Assembly (NCBI RefSeq): GCF_001886955.1
Contig: NZ_CP016804.1
Coordinates: 1-64,000, forward strand
Direction: 5' to 3'
DNA length: 64,000 nt
Source of the DNA: Halodesulfurarchaeum formicicum
GTDB taxonomy: Archaea > Halobacteriota > Halobacteria > Halobacteriales > Halobacteriaceae
Below the pieces are notes generated by a model that was not told the DNA's origin, ran no database searches, and worked only from the letters and a program-made list of their open reading frames with translations. The position numbers were made by a program, and so were the translations under genes. Below, in pieces: positions 43,175 through 52,153 of this stretch. Each line of letters opens with the position of its first letter. The first letter of the stretch is position 1.

Positions 43175-44019
43175 AGTCCGGCGATGAGATCCACGTCGCG
43201 AACGACCCCGACGAGTTCGTCACCCCGCTTCAGCGGGACCTGCTCGATGTCGTTGTCGAGCAGCAGGCCGGCCACCTCCCGCGCGCTGCGGGTCCCGGTC
43301 ACGCTCACCAGCTGATCGCTCATGTACTCGCTGACCGGCGCGTCCGGGAGTTCGACGTCGCGGGTCGGCAGGTAGCGGTTGCCGACGGCCTTGATCCCCT
43401 CCCACATCCAGTCGTCGTCCTGGTTGGCGATCGAATCGCCGGTGGCGTCCTCGCCCTCGACGACCTCGGCGACATCGATGAGGTCGACCTCGGTGATGAT
43501 ACCCGCCATCTCGCCCGTCTCGTCGAGCGCGATGGCATACGGCACGTTGGCAAAGGCGATCTCCCGCTCGGCGACGACCAGCGGCGTGCCCACGAAGACC
43601 GTGTTCACGTCGTAACTCGCGAGGTCGCCGACTTCGAGGTCGCCGTCGACGTCGCCGTCAGCGATGGCCCGGATGATGTCCGTGACGGTGATCATCCCGG
43701 TCAACGAGCCCCCGTTGACGACGGGGATGCGCCGCTCGCCAGTTTCGGCCATGACCTGCGCCACGTCGTGGATGTCCGCTTCGCTCTCGGTCGTCGGGAC
43801 GTCCTCCATCAGGATGGCGAGCTGGTCCTCGTCCGGTCTGGCGATCAGGGCCTCGCGGGAGACGAGCCCGCGGTACTGTTCGCCGTCGTCCGTTTCTTTG
43901 ACTACCGGGACCGAGGAGAAGGCCCGCTCCTGGAGGTACTCCAGGACGTCGTCCCTGGTTCCGGGAAGCGAGACAGTGACCACGTCCTCCCGGGGTGTCA
44001 TCGCGTCGGCGACTTTCAT
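43171..44019 (-). CDS. CBS-domain protein (four CBS motifs)
   Basis: A 282-residue protein composed of four CBS repeats forming two Bateman modules, starting MKVADAMTPREDVVTV. Each repeat ends in a recognisable strand such as YRGLVSREAL, LTGMITVTDII, MAGIITEVDLI and LVGVVRDVDLI. Such modules bind adenine nucleotides and often regulate partner proteins. No catalytic domain is attached. It is the first gene of the operon with glyS. The partner is unknown. Confidence 0.88.
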   Translation of the reverse strand: MKVADAMTPREDVVTVSLPGTRDDVLEYLQERAFSSVPVVKETDDGEQYRGLVSREALIARPDEDQLAILMEDVPTTESEADIHDVAQVMAETGERRIPVVNGGSLTGMITVTDIIRAIADGDVDGDLEVGDLASYDVNTVFVGTPLVVAEREIAFANVPYAIALDETGEMAGIITEVDLIDVAEVVEGEDATGDSIANQDDDWMWEGIKAVGNRYLPTRDVELPDAPVSEYMSDQLVSVTGTRSAREVAGLLLDNDIEQVPLKRGDELVGVVRDVDLIAGL

Positions 44020-44108
44020 GTGAGCGGTTTACAGCATCCTCGCATATGTAGGCTACGACACTACGTGTCGAGTTCTCGGTTTTATCGCGCTTCAGCCCGG
44101 GGAGGATG

Positions 44109-44603
44109 TCAATCGAGGTCCTCCGGGGGGAACAGCGGCCGAGGGTCCTCGACGCCGAACTGGACGTGTTGCTCGCCGGAAAGCGGGTGGAGGTAGACGT
44201 GGAGTTGCTCGCCCCCCCGCACCCGTTCGAGCATCCGGTCGGCCTCGGCGGTGCGATAGTAAAGCGGGAGGCAGACAGCGGTCTCCTCGGCCGAGGACCG
44301 AAAGACGACCGTGGCGTAGACCAGCCCCCCGTCCTGCGCGTTGAACGCCTCGAACTCGTCGAAGGTCCCGGTCTCGACCATCGATTCTAGTTTCTCGAAC
44401 TCGTCACCGGAGACGAGCACGTCAAGGCCCACCTTTGTCGTCTCCGAGCCACCCGGTGCCGGTACCGGAACGACATCTCCTGGGACGGGGGCGAAGACGT
44501 CCCACCCCTGTGTTTCGTAGTCCGCGGCCAGCGATTGGCTCTCCTCGACGACTTCCTGCCACCGACTCTGGTCGCCGTCCAACGGGTGACTCACGTCATC
44601 CAT
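44109..44603 (-). CDS. Conserved-looking acidic protein of unknown function
   Basis: A 164-residue acidic protein with mixed helix and strand. It contains the segments WQEVVEESQSLAADYETQGWDVF, TTKVGLDVLVSGDEFEKLE and VCLPLYYRTAEADRMLERV, and ends in a QHVQFGVEDPRPLFPPEDLD tail. No known domain was recognised, no membrane helix or signal is visible and no metal-binding motif stands out. The ATG at 44603 was chosen because the open frame upstream runs antisense through the ABC transporter gene. It is divergent from that ABC operon by about 96 bp. Confidence 0.7.
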   Translation of the reverse strand: MDDVSHPLDGDQSRWQEVVEESQSLAADYETQGWDVFAPVPGDVVPVPAPGGSETTKVGLDVLVSGDEFEKLESMVETGTFDEFEAFNAQDGGLVYATVVFRSSAEETAVCLPLYYRTAEADRMLERVRGGEQLHVYLHPLSGEQHVQFGVEDPRPLFPPEDLD

Positions 44604-44699
44604 ACCCGCATTGGGTGGTCCCTGACGGGTAAACATTGTCTCCTGGTGAACCTTCGGTAGTGAAAAGATATATCGCCGACGCGGGGACAAACGGTGGGT

Positions 44700-47354
44700 A
44701 TGCCGCCGCTGCTCTCTATGGAGGATCTCCGCACCCAATTCGCTACTGACCGCGGTCGGGTCAAGGCAGTCGACGGGATCGATCTCGAGATCGAGCCCGG
44801 GGAGACTGTCGGCCTGGTCGGGGAGTCCGGCTCTGGCAAGAGTGTCACGGCGCTGTCGACGATGGGTCTCGTCGACGATCCCGGTGAGATTGCCGGGGGA
44901 ACCATCGAATTCACGGATGCCGAGATTGCTGCTGAACTCCGTGAGACGTTTTCTAACCCAACTTTCGTCGACGGCAACACCGTCGACTTGACCGCTGCCC
45001 CGGAGGCGGCGCTTCGTCTCGTGCGGGGGCAGGCGATCAGTATGATCTTCCAGGACCCGATGACGTCCCTCAACCCGGCCCATACGGTCGGCGAGCAGGT
45101 CGCGGAGAGCCTGTCTCTCCACCAGTTCGGCGGCCGGCGAAAGGACACGTGGCTGAACGCCATCCGCGAGATCCTGCCCCGAATCAGTCGGGATATCGAC
45201 CCGGAGATCCGCGAACGCACGATCGAGATCCTCGAGGAGGTCGGCATTCCGGAGCCAGGGGCCCGCTTCGAGGAGTACCCCCACGAGTTCTCCGGTGGCA
45301 TGCGTCAGCGGGTTCTCATCGCGATCGCGCTGGCGAGCCAGCCGGACCTGCTCATCGCCGACGAGCCGACCACGGCCCTTGACGTGACGATTCAGGCTCA
45401 GATTCTGGACCTCATCGACGAGTTACAGGCCGAACTGGGGATGTCCGTGCTCATGATCACTCACGACCTGGGCGTGGTGGCCGAGACCTGTGATCGGGTC
45501 GCCGTGATGTACGCCGGCGAGATCGTCGAGGAAGGTCCGGCCGAGGAGGTCTTTGCGAACCCGTCCCATCCCTACACCTACACGCTGCTCGAATCCATCC
45601 CGACCGAGGACAAGGAGCGTCTCACGCCCATCGCCGGCAACGTTCCCGATCTCATCGACATGCCCGAGGGGTGTCACTTCGCCCCGCGCTGTCCCTGGGT
45701 GACCGATGGCTGTACGGACGGCGAGATCGAATTCCGGCAACACGGTGGGACCGCGGTGGACCACCGGTCCAAGTGTCTCCTCGAGGATTTCGACAAGGCG
45801 AAATACGGGACGGACAGCGTCCTCCCACAGGACACCGGTGAGCGCGGGGCGGAGCCGTTGCTCGAGGTCTCCAATCTCAAGAAGTACTACGAGGAAGAGG
45901 ACGGCGTTCTCGATCGCTTCCTCGGTGGCACCGGAAAGAGTGTCAAGGCCGTCGACGGGGTCGACTTCTCGATCTACCCGGGTGAGACACTCGGCCTCGT
46001 CGGGGAGTCCGGCTGTGGGAAATCGACGGCTGGCCGGGCCCTCCTCCATCTCGTCGAGCCGACCGACGGGCGGGTCCTCTTTGCCGGCACTGACCTCACC
46101 GACCTGGATCGGTCCGGGTTGCGGGAGGCCAGGAAGGACATGCAGATGATCTTCCAGGACCCGCTCTCCTCGCTCGACCCCCGACTGACAGTCGGGCAGA
46201 CGATCATGGAACCGCTCAAGATCCACGACCTCCCGGAGAGCGATCCGTCCGTCAGCACGACGGCCGACCTCACGGTTTCGGGAATCGAACGGGACCGTGT
46301 GGAAGTCGAGGTTGGCGACGAGGTCGATGCCGTGGTCGGGGCGGCTGAGGATGTCTCGACGGTACACGTCTCCGTGGCGGTCGCGGACGACGACGTCACC
46401 GTCGAGGTGGACGAACACGTTGGCGTCGAAACCACGGTTTCACGCTCGGAATCGGGCCGGATCGAACTGGTCTCGGTTGTCGTCTCCGCTGGCGACAGCG
46501 ACCGGCTCCGACGCCGCCGTCGGGTCAACCAGCTTATCGAAGCCGTCGGGCTCGAAACTGGTCAGTACAACCGGTATCCTCACGAAATGTCGGGTGGCCA
46601 GCGTCAACGGGTCGGGATCGCCCGTGCGCTGGCGGTGGATCCGGACTTCATCGTCGCCGACGAACCGGTCTCGGCGCTGGACGTTTCGGTTCAGGCCCAG
46701 ATCCTCAATCTGCTCGAGGACCTGCAAAATCGCTTCGATCTCACGTACCTGTTCATCGCCCACGACCTCTCGGTTGTGAGACATATCTCCGACCGCGTCG
46801 CGGTGATGTATCTCGGCGAGATCGTCGAACTCGCGGACACCGAAGCGCTATTCGAAGATCCCCGACACCCGTACACACAGGCCCTGCTCTCGGCGATTCC
46901 GGTCCCGGATCCGACGGTGGGAACCGAAGACCGCGACATCCTGCGGGGTGACGTTCCATCCCCCATCGACCCGCCGTCGGGCTGTCACTTCCGCACACGG
47001 TGTCCGCAGATCATTCCGCCCGCGGACCTCGACGTGGATCAGGAGGTGTATCGAGAGATCATGTTCTTCAAACAGCGCGTTGAGGACCGGGCAATCGACC
47101 TGGAGACGGCGACCAACGAGGCCGACTCCGAGACGCCGCGCGCGATCGCCGAGCAGTTGCGCGAGGATCACTTCGACACGCTTCCAACCGGTGAGGCCGG
47201 GACGGTTCTCGAGTCGGCAGTCGAACAGGTCGCGTCGGGCGACTGGGAGGGGGCGGAATCGCTCCTCGACGAAACCTTCGAAAGTGTCTGTGAGGTTGCG
47301 GACCCGGTCTTGTCGGATGGGGACCATCCCGCGGCGTGTCATCTGCTGGATTGA
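44700..47354 (+). CDS. Peptide-type ABC transporter, fused double ATPase with insert
   Basis: An 884-residue fusion of the two ATP-binding subunits (DppD-DppF type) of an oligopeptide importer. The first ATPase has Walker A GESGSGKS (41-48), a Q-loop in [11 protein letters not shown], and FSGGMRQR. The second has Walker A GESGCGKS (435-442), a Q-loop in [11 protein letters not shown], and SGGQRQR near 631. Each half ends with the oligo_HPY-type segment (GCHFAPRCP and GCHFRTRCP). Unusually, about 88 residues rich in Val/Asp/Glu (about 515-602) are inserted between Q-loop and signature of the second half. A C-terminal extension of about 100 residues follows. It is the first gene of the transporter cluster. 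Confidence 0.92.
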   Translation: MPPLLSMEDLRTQFATDRGRVKAVDGIDLEIEPGETVGLVGESGSGKSVTALSTMGLVDDPGEIAGGTIEFTDAEIAAELRETFSNPTFVDGNTVDLTAAPEAALRLVRGQAISMIFQDPMTSLNPAHTVGEQVAESLSLHQFGGRRKDTWLNAIREILPRISRDIDPEIRERTIEILEEVGIPEPGARFEEYPHEFSGGMRQRVLIAIALASQPDLLIADEPTTALDVTIQAQILDLIDELQAELGMSVLMITHDLGVVAETCDRVAVMYAGEIVEEGPAEEVFANPSHPYTYTLLESIPTEDKERLTPIAGNVPDLIDMPEGCHFAPRCPWVTDGCTDGEIEFRQHGGTAVDHRSKCLLEDFDKAKYGTDSVLPQDTGERGAEPLLEVSNLKKYYEEEDGVLDRFLGGTGKSVKAVDGVDFSIYPGETLGLVGESGCGKSTAGRALLHLVEPTDGRVLFAGTDLTDLDRSGLREARKDMQMIFQDPLSSLDPRLTVGQTIMEPLKIHDLPESDPSVSTTADLTVSGIERDRVEVEVGDEVDAVVGAAEDVSTVHVSVAVADDDVTVEVDEHVGVETTVSRSESGRIELVSVVVSAGDSDRLRRRRRVNQLIEAVGLETGQYNRYPHEMSGGQRQRVGIARALAVDPDFIVADEPVSALDVSVQAQILNLLEDLQNRFDLTYLFIAHDLSVVRHISDRVAVMYLGEIVELADTEALFEDPRHPYTQALLSAIPVPDPTVGTEDRDILRGDVPSPIDPPSGCHFRTRCPQIIPPADLDVDQEVYREIMFFKQRVEDRAIDLETATNEADSETPRAIAEQLREDHFDTLPTGEAGTVLESAVEQVASGDWEGAESLLDETFESVCEVADPVLSDGDHPAACHLLD

Positions 47355-47377
47355 CGAGATCTGAATTGATGCAAACA

Positions 47378-47385
47378 TTTATGAT
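47378..47385 (+). promoter_or_regulatory. TATA-like box for the substrate-binding protein
   Basis: TTTATGAT is about 24-31 nt before the ATG at 47409, so the binding protein probably has its own promoter in addition to read-through from the ATPase gene. Confidence 0.55.
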
Positions 47386-47408
47386 AGTTACACATCTGAG
47401 AAGTATTC

Positions 47409-49079
47409 ATGTCATCCAGTGACAGCACGGTTTCGCGTCGTGGATTTCTCACCGCAGCCGGCGGTGCTGCCGTTACTGCTGCACTCGCGGGATGTAGTGG
47501 TAATGGGACTGACGACCAAGACAACGGGGATTCCGAGGATTCCACGCTGTTGCGATACGGCCGTGGCAGTCACTCGACGACGCTTGACTTCCAGAACAGT
47601 ACCAGTGGCGAGGTCGCGAAGGTCACCGAGAACCTCTATGACAAGCTGATCGACTTCGTCCCGGGTGAGGCGACGCTGCGCGAGGGGTTGGCGACGGACT
47701 ACTCGATGGACGGCCAGACCGTCTCGCTGACGCTCCGAGAGGGTGTGACCTTCCACGACGGCGAGGAGTTCACCGCCCAGGACTTCGTGGCGACCTATCG
47801 CCGCTTCACCGATCCTGACTACGAGTACTACGCCGGCGACGATTACGTGTCCGCGTACGGCGGCTTTACGCTCGGGAACTGGATCGAAGACATCCAGGTG
47901 GACGGGGATTACGAGATGACGATCGAGTTGTCCCAGCAATACGCCCCGTTCTTCCGGAATCTGGCCATGTTCCCCTCTGCGGTCCACTCGGAGGCGTCCA
48001 TCGAAGAGTACGGCACGGACCTGCAGTCAAATGCGAACGGAACTGGTCCCTTCGAGCTTGAGACCCTCGACGACGGCAACGAGCAGATCCGGCTGTCGGC
48101 CAACGAGGACTACTGGGGTGAAGGCCCCCACGTCGACGAACTCGTCTTCGTCACCGTCGGTGAGAACTCGACGCGAGCCCAGTCTCTTGGCTCCGGCGAA
48201 CTGGACATCATCGACGGCCTCGGTGCCCAGTCCGCCCAGCAGGTCGAAGGCTTCGACAACGCGTCACTCGAGCGCAAGGAGGGGATCAACATCGGCTACA
48301 TGGCGTTCAACCTCTCCTCGATCGAGCAATTCCAGGACCGCCGGGTCCGGCAGGCAATCAGCTACGCCATCGACACGGAGTCCATCGTCGAAGAGATCTA
48401 CGCCGGTGTGGCGGTCCAGGCAAGCCAGCCGCTGCCACCGAACCTCCTGGGGTACAACGAGGATCTCGATCCCTACCCGTACGATCCCGACGAGGCCCAG
48501 CAACTCCTCGATGAGGCCGGCTACGGCGATGGGTTCTCCTTCGAACTGGCCACCTTCCAGAACCCGCGGGCGTACAACCCGTCGCCGCTACAAACTGCCG
48601 AGACCGTCGCCTCGAACCTCGGCGAGGTCGGCATCGACGTGGAGATCAACCAGCAGTCCTTCGGGCCGTTCCTCGAATACACTGCCGAAGGTCGACACGA
48701 CGCGTGTTTCCTCGGCTGGATGACCGACAACGCGGACCCGGACAACTTCGCGTACGCGCTGTTGCACCCACAGGTCGAGTCGGACCAGCTCACGGAAGGC
48801 CAGGACTGGGTCAGCTTCGACACCGAGGGCTTCAACACGAGCAACCGCGCGGGATGGGCAAACCGTGAGTACATGGATCTGGTCGAGCAGGGTCAGCGAA
48901 CCCTCGACGAGGCCGAGCGAGAGGACCTCTACAACCAGGCGATGCAGATCGCTCACGACGAGGCGCCGTGGGTCTACTTGGACTACGCCGAGGAGCTTCG
49001 CGGTGTCGCCAATCGGGTGCAGAACTACACCGTCGCGACCATCAGCGGTCCGTATCTTAATTACGTCTCCGTCGAATAG
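47409..49079 (+). CDS. Peptide-type ABC transporter substrate-binding lipoprotein
   Basis: A 556-residue extracellular binding protein of the SBP_bac_5 family (dipeptide, oligopeptide or nickel type). The N-terminus has a twin-arginine motif (SRRGFL) and a lipobox, LAGC, with the lipidated Cys29, so it is exported by Tat and anchored by lipid. Family landmarks include LREGVTFHDGEEFTAQDFV and RRVRQAISYAIDTESIV. The short linker after the cysteine is acidic and Asn/Asp/Ser-rich, typical of haloarchaea. The substrate cannot be told precisely; a peptide is likely. Confidence 0.93.
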   Translation: MSSSDSTVSRRGFLTAAGGAAVTAALAGCSGNGTDDQDNGDSEDSTLLRYGRGSHSTTLDFQNSTSGEVAKVTENLYDKLIDFVPGEATLREGLATDYSMDGQTVSLTLREGVTFHDGEEFTAQDFVATYRRFTDPDYEYYAGDDYVSAYGGFTLGNWIEDIQVDGDYEMTIELSQQYAPFFRNLAMFPSAVHSEASIEEYGTDLQSNANGTGPFELETLDDGNEQIRLSANEDYWGEGPHVDELVFVTVGENSTRAQSLGSGELDIIDGLGAQSAQQVEGFDNASLERKEGINIGYMAFNLSSIEQFQDRRVRQAISYAIDTESIVEEIYAGVAVQASQPLPPNLLGYNEDLDPYPYDPDEAQQLLDEAGYGDGFSFELATFQNPRAYNPSPLQTAETVASNLGEVGIDVEINQQSFGPFLEYTAEGRHDACFLGWMTDNADPDNFAYALLHPQVESDQLTEGQDWVSFDTEGFNTSNRAGWANREYMDLVEQGQRTLDEAEREDLYNQAMQIAHDEAPWVYLDYAEELRGVANRVQNYTVATISGPYLNYVSVE

Positions 49080-49093
49080 GCTTCGACGAGCCG

Positions 49094-50113
49094 ATGTTCC
49101 CGAAGCGTTTCGTCATCAAACGCCTCCTGCTGCTCGTCCCCGTGCTGATCGGGGTGGCGACAGTCGTCTTCTCGATTTTGCACCTGTCTCCGGGTGATCC
49201 GGCACTGACGATCGCCGGGCAACGAGCGAGCGAGGAGTTCGTCGAACAGATCCGAGAAGGCCTCGGCCTGAACGATCCGATATGGGTTCAGTACGTGGAC
49301 TTCCTCTGGAATGCCGCCCAGCTCGACTTCGGGGACTCCTACATCATCTACCGGAATACGCCGGTCCGGGAGGTCCTCATCGAGAAGCTCCCGGTGACCA
49401 TCGAACTGGCGCTCTACGGCCAGTTTTTCGGCATTCTCTTTGGCATTCCGTTCGGGCTCGTTAGCGCGATCAAGCAGGACACGATCACCGACCACCTCTC
49501 CCGGGTCGGGGCCCTGGCCGGCATCAGCATCCCGATCTTCTGGAGTGGGCCGATCCTGATCTTCGTCTTCGCCCAGTTTTTCGGCGTGTTGCCGACAAGT
49601 GGCCGGATCTCCTCACTTTACAACTTCCAGGCGATACGGGTTACTGGCCTGGTGACCGTGGACACGCTCATCGCTGGCGAGTGGGATATGTTCGTCTCCG
49701 CGGTTCGGCATATGTTGTTGCCCTCGCTCACGATCGGAATCTACTCGATGGCGCTGATCTCCCGGATGATGCGGTCCTCGATGCTCGAGGTTATCAGACA
49801 GGACTACATCCGAACGGCTCGGGCGAAGGGCCAGGGGGCCAAGATCACGGTCCTCAAACACGGTTTCCGAAACGCGCTCATCCCGGTCATCACGGTCATC
49901 GGCATCCAGTTTGGCACCCTCCTCGGTGGCGCGGTCCTGACCGAGACGGTCTTTGCGATCGGCGGTATCGGCGTCCTGCTCGTCGAGGCGATCAAGGTCG
50001 GTGATTACCCCATCGTCCAGGGAACGGTGCTGACCTTCGCGTTCCTCTTCACGCTCGTGAACCTCGGCGTCGACATCACCTACTCGTACCTTGACCCACG
50101 GATCAACCAATGA
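49094..50113 (+). CDS. ABC transporter permease, DppB type
   Basis: A 339-residue inner-membrane permease with about six helices. It starts with the family N-terminus (FVIKRLLLLVPVLIGVATVVFSILHLSPGDP). The EAA-type loop, which contacts the ATPase, reads VIRQDYIRTARAKGQG. It follows the binding-protein gene after 14 nt and overlaps the second permease gene by 4 nt. Confidence 0.94.
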   Translation: MFPKRFVIKRLLLLVPVLIGVATVVFSILHLSPGDPALTIAGQRASEEFVEQIREGLGLNDPIWVQYVDFLWNAAQLDFGDSYIIYRNTPVREVLIEKLPVTIELALYGQFFGILFGIPFGLVSAIKQDTITDHLSRVGALAGISIPIFWSGPILIFVFAQFFGVLPTSGRISSLYNFQAIRVTGLVTVDTLIAGEWDMFVSAVRHMLLPSLTIGIYSMALISRMMRSSMLEVIRQDYIRTARAKGQGAKITVLKHGFRNALIPVITVIGIQFGTLLGGAVLTETVFAIGGIGVLLVEAIKVGDYPIVQGTVLTFAFLFTLVNLGVDITYSYLDPRINQ

Positions 50114-51033
50114 GTACACAAACAGTCCAGGAGGGCGGCAGTTCGACCCGGAGCCTCTTCGAGCGGCTTCGCGCCTCGCCGTTCCTCTCCCAGCTCCTGT
50201 CGAATCGGCTGGCGCTTGCCGGCATTCTGATCATCCTCGCGATGCTCGCCATCGCGATCTACTCCCGGTTCGCACTGGACCTCGAGGTCATCTCACAGAG
50301 TCAGCTCGGCACGAACCCGAATCGGGCGGCCCCGAGTCTGGAGTACCCCTTCGGAACCGACGGGCAGGCCCGAGATCTGCTGCCCCGGGTGGCCTATGGG
50401 GCCTGGTACGCGATGCTCTACGGGTCGATAACCGTCGGTGCGTCGACGGTGCTCGGTGTGGGGATGGGCATCATTGCAGCCTACTACGGCGACGTGACTG
50501 ACAACGTCATCATGCGGTCGATGGACGTGCTGCTCGCGTTCCCCTCCTTGCTCCTCGCCCTGGCTCTCGTCTCGATCTTCCCCGACGAGTTGGGCCTCTG
50601 GCGGGCCGTGATGGCACTGACCCTCGTCTACACGCCACGGTTTGCCCGCGTCGTACGGGGGGCTGCACTCACGGTCCTCGAAGACGAGTACATCGACGCC
50701 ACCGAGGCCCTCGGGGCGACCGATCCGCGAATCCTCGTTCGACACATTTTGCCAAACACGCTCGCACCCATTACCGTTCAGAGCACCCTCAACTTCGGGC
50801 TCGCGATCATCGACCTCGCGGCGCTCTCGTTTTTGGGTTTCGGCGCCTCGGCGGGAACGCCGTCCTGGGGATTGATGCTCTCGAACGGCGTCAGCCTGGG
50901 CCTCCTGACCGGGGTCTGGTGGTGGTCGTTCTTCCCGGGACTGTTCCTCGCATTGACCGTCCTCGGGTTCAACCTGCTCGGTGACGGCATGCGTGACGCC
51001 CTCGACCCACGGATGCGTGAGGCCGTGGACTGA
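50110..51033 (+). CDS. ABC transporter permease, DppC type
   Basis: A 307-residue permease with an N-terminal helix and a five-helix core. The coupling loop reads DEYIDATEALGATDPRILVRHILPN, and the preceding segment contains FPSLLLALALVS, both typical of DppC/OppC. It is translationally coupled to the DppB-type gene. Together with the fused ATPase and the lipoprotein it completes one importer. Confidence 0.94.
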   Translation: MSTQTVQEGGSSTRSLFERLRASPFLSQLLSNRLALAGILIILAMLAIAIYSRFALDLEVISQSQLGTNPNRAAPSLEYPFGTDGQARDLLPRVAYGAWYAMLYGSITVGASTVLGVGMGIIAAYYGDVTDNVIMRSMDVLLAFPSLLLALALVSIFPDELGLWRAVMALTLVYTPRFARVVRGAALTVLEDEYIDATEALGATDPRILVRHILPNTLAPITVQSTLNFGLAIIDLAALSFLGFGASAGTPSWGLMLSNGVSLGLLTGVWWWSFFPGLFLALTVLGFNLLGDGMRDALDPRMREAVD

Positions 51034-51035
51034 CC

Positions 51036-51386
51036 GTGCGAACCGCTTTTCGGGCGATTCGGCACCGGGTTCGACTCGTGGCTCCAGCCGGCCTGTTCGG
51101 TGTCATCCTCGCTGTCGCCTTCCTGGCGAGTCTCGGTCTCGTCGGTCGGTCGGTCCCCATCTGGGTCGACAGTACCTTCGCGTTCGGGGGGATCTGGTTC
51201 GGGTTCGGACTCCTATCTTGGGCGAGTTCGATCATGCTTGGTCGGACAATCGAGGGGCTCCAGGCGCGGATGGACCTGGGAACCGGCTGGACGGAGACCC
51301 GCTCGCGGCGAGCGATGGCGCGGGTGGCCGCGTTCGGTGCTGGGATGATGCTCGGGGCGACGGGTGTCGGGCTTTTCGTTCTCTGA
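51036..51386 (+). CDS. Small membrane protein downstream of the ABC operon
   Basis: A 116-residue protein starting with GTG, 2 nt after the permease stop. It has three predicted membrane helices (about 17-38, 44-66 and 93-115) with an Arg-rich loop (ARMDLGTGWTETRSRRAMAR). The tight spacing places it in the transporter operon, but no homologous transporter subunit was recognised. The function is unknown; it may be an unrelated passenger. Confidence 0.72.
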   Translation: MRTAFRAIRHRVRLVAPAGLFGVILAVAFLASLGLVGRSVPIWVDSTFAFGGIWFGFGLLSWASSIMLGRTIEGLQARMDLGTGWTETRSRRAMARVAAFGAGMMLGATGVGLFVL

Positions 51387-51508
51387 ATCCCGGTTGCCCT
51401 CCCGAACGACCGGATTCCGACTAGTTGAATGGGCTGTCCGGTTTGTGACCCGCAGGTCTCCCCGATTCGACGTGTTTAAATAATCGGTGAGACATTGTAC
51501 CAAACGTC

Positions 51509-51679
51509 ATGGTGTCCGATGCCACGTCCATGGCCGCCACGGGTACTGCCGGAGAGGTCATGGCTGCAGTCGATGAGGCCGGTTCCGAGTCGCGGCTCGT
51601 CATCGCCGACATTTCCCAGGACGGGGCCTGGGTATCGGCGTCGATGGACGCGACACGCGACCTCGAGGCGTGGCGCTGA
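51509..51679 (+). CDS. Small acidic protein of 56 residues
   Basis: A short open frame: MVSDATSMAATGTAGEVMA at the start, then SRLVIADISQDGAWVSAS and an ending of LEAWR. The composition is acidic and the codon use is like its neighbours. Small haloarchaeal proteins with a GTAGxV-(x)n-VIADIS-x-D-x-AW pattern are known as a conserved family of unknown function; recognition here is from memory of that pattern. TTTAAATAATC about 30-40 nt before the ATG could serve as promoter. Confidence 0.65.
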   Translation: MVSDATSMAATGTAGEVMAAVDEAGSESRLVIADISQDGAWVSASMDATRDLEAWR

Positions 51680-51739
51680 CACCCGAGGGTCAACGCAGGA
51701 GAGGCCAGCTTTTTGCCCGCGGGTCCCGTCCCGGTCGAT

Positions 51740-52153
51740 ATGCGCTTTCAGGAGGTGTCCCCTGACCGGACCCTGCTCGTCGATCTTGCGTACGACGAGT
51801 CACTGCTCGCGGAACTCGAAGCTGCCGTCACCCAGGCCGACCTGGAATCGGCCTGGATGCTCGGCTCCGGGGCCGTCCGCGAACTCGAACTGACCGTCTA
51901 CGATCAGGACGCCTTCGCCGCCGACGCCGTCGCCTTCGACGAACCGCTCGAAATGCCCGTGTTCACCGGGACGGTGACCACTGGCCCTGAAATTGCCGTC
52001 CAGGGGGTCTTCTCGCGCCCCTCGGGCCAGGCCGTCGCCGGCCGGATCGAATCGGCGACTGTCTACGGCGGTGAGGCCCTCCTTTGGGGCTTCGAGGAAT
52101 CACTCGACAGGGACCGTGACGACGCCACCGGGCTCGACCGGCTCGATCTGTAG
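51740..52153 (+). CDS. PCC/DUF296-like protein upstream of polC
   Basis: A 137-residue protein whose core (GSGAVRELELTVYDQ..., FTGTVTTGPEIAVQGVFSRPSGQAVAGRIESATVYGGEALL) resembles the PPC/DUF296 fold. This trimeric domain is found in archaeal and bacterial single-domain proteins and in plant AT-hook proteins. The usual metal-binding histidines are not evident, so it may be a non-metal variant. Its stop is immediately followed by the polC start with no gap, so the two are in one operon. The link to DNA replication is positional only. Confidence 0.72.
   Translation: MRFQEVSPDRTLLVDLAYDESLLAELEAAVTQADLESAWMLGSGAVRELELTVYDQDAFAADAVAFDEPLEMPVFTGTVTTGPEIAVQGVFSRPSGQAVAGRIESATVYGGEALLWGFEESLDRDRDDATGLDRLDL

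Noticed and set aside
44604-45284. An N-terminal extension of the hypothetical gene at 44109-44603
   Set aside because: The extra frame runs antisense through the ABC ATPase gene; the ATG at 44603 gives a compact protein with a normal intergenic promoter region.
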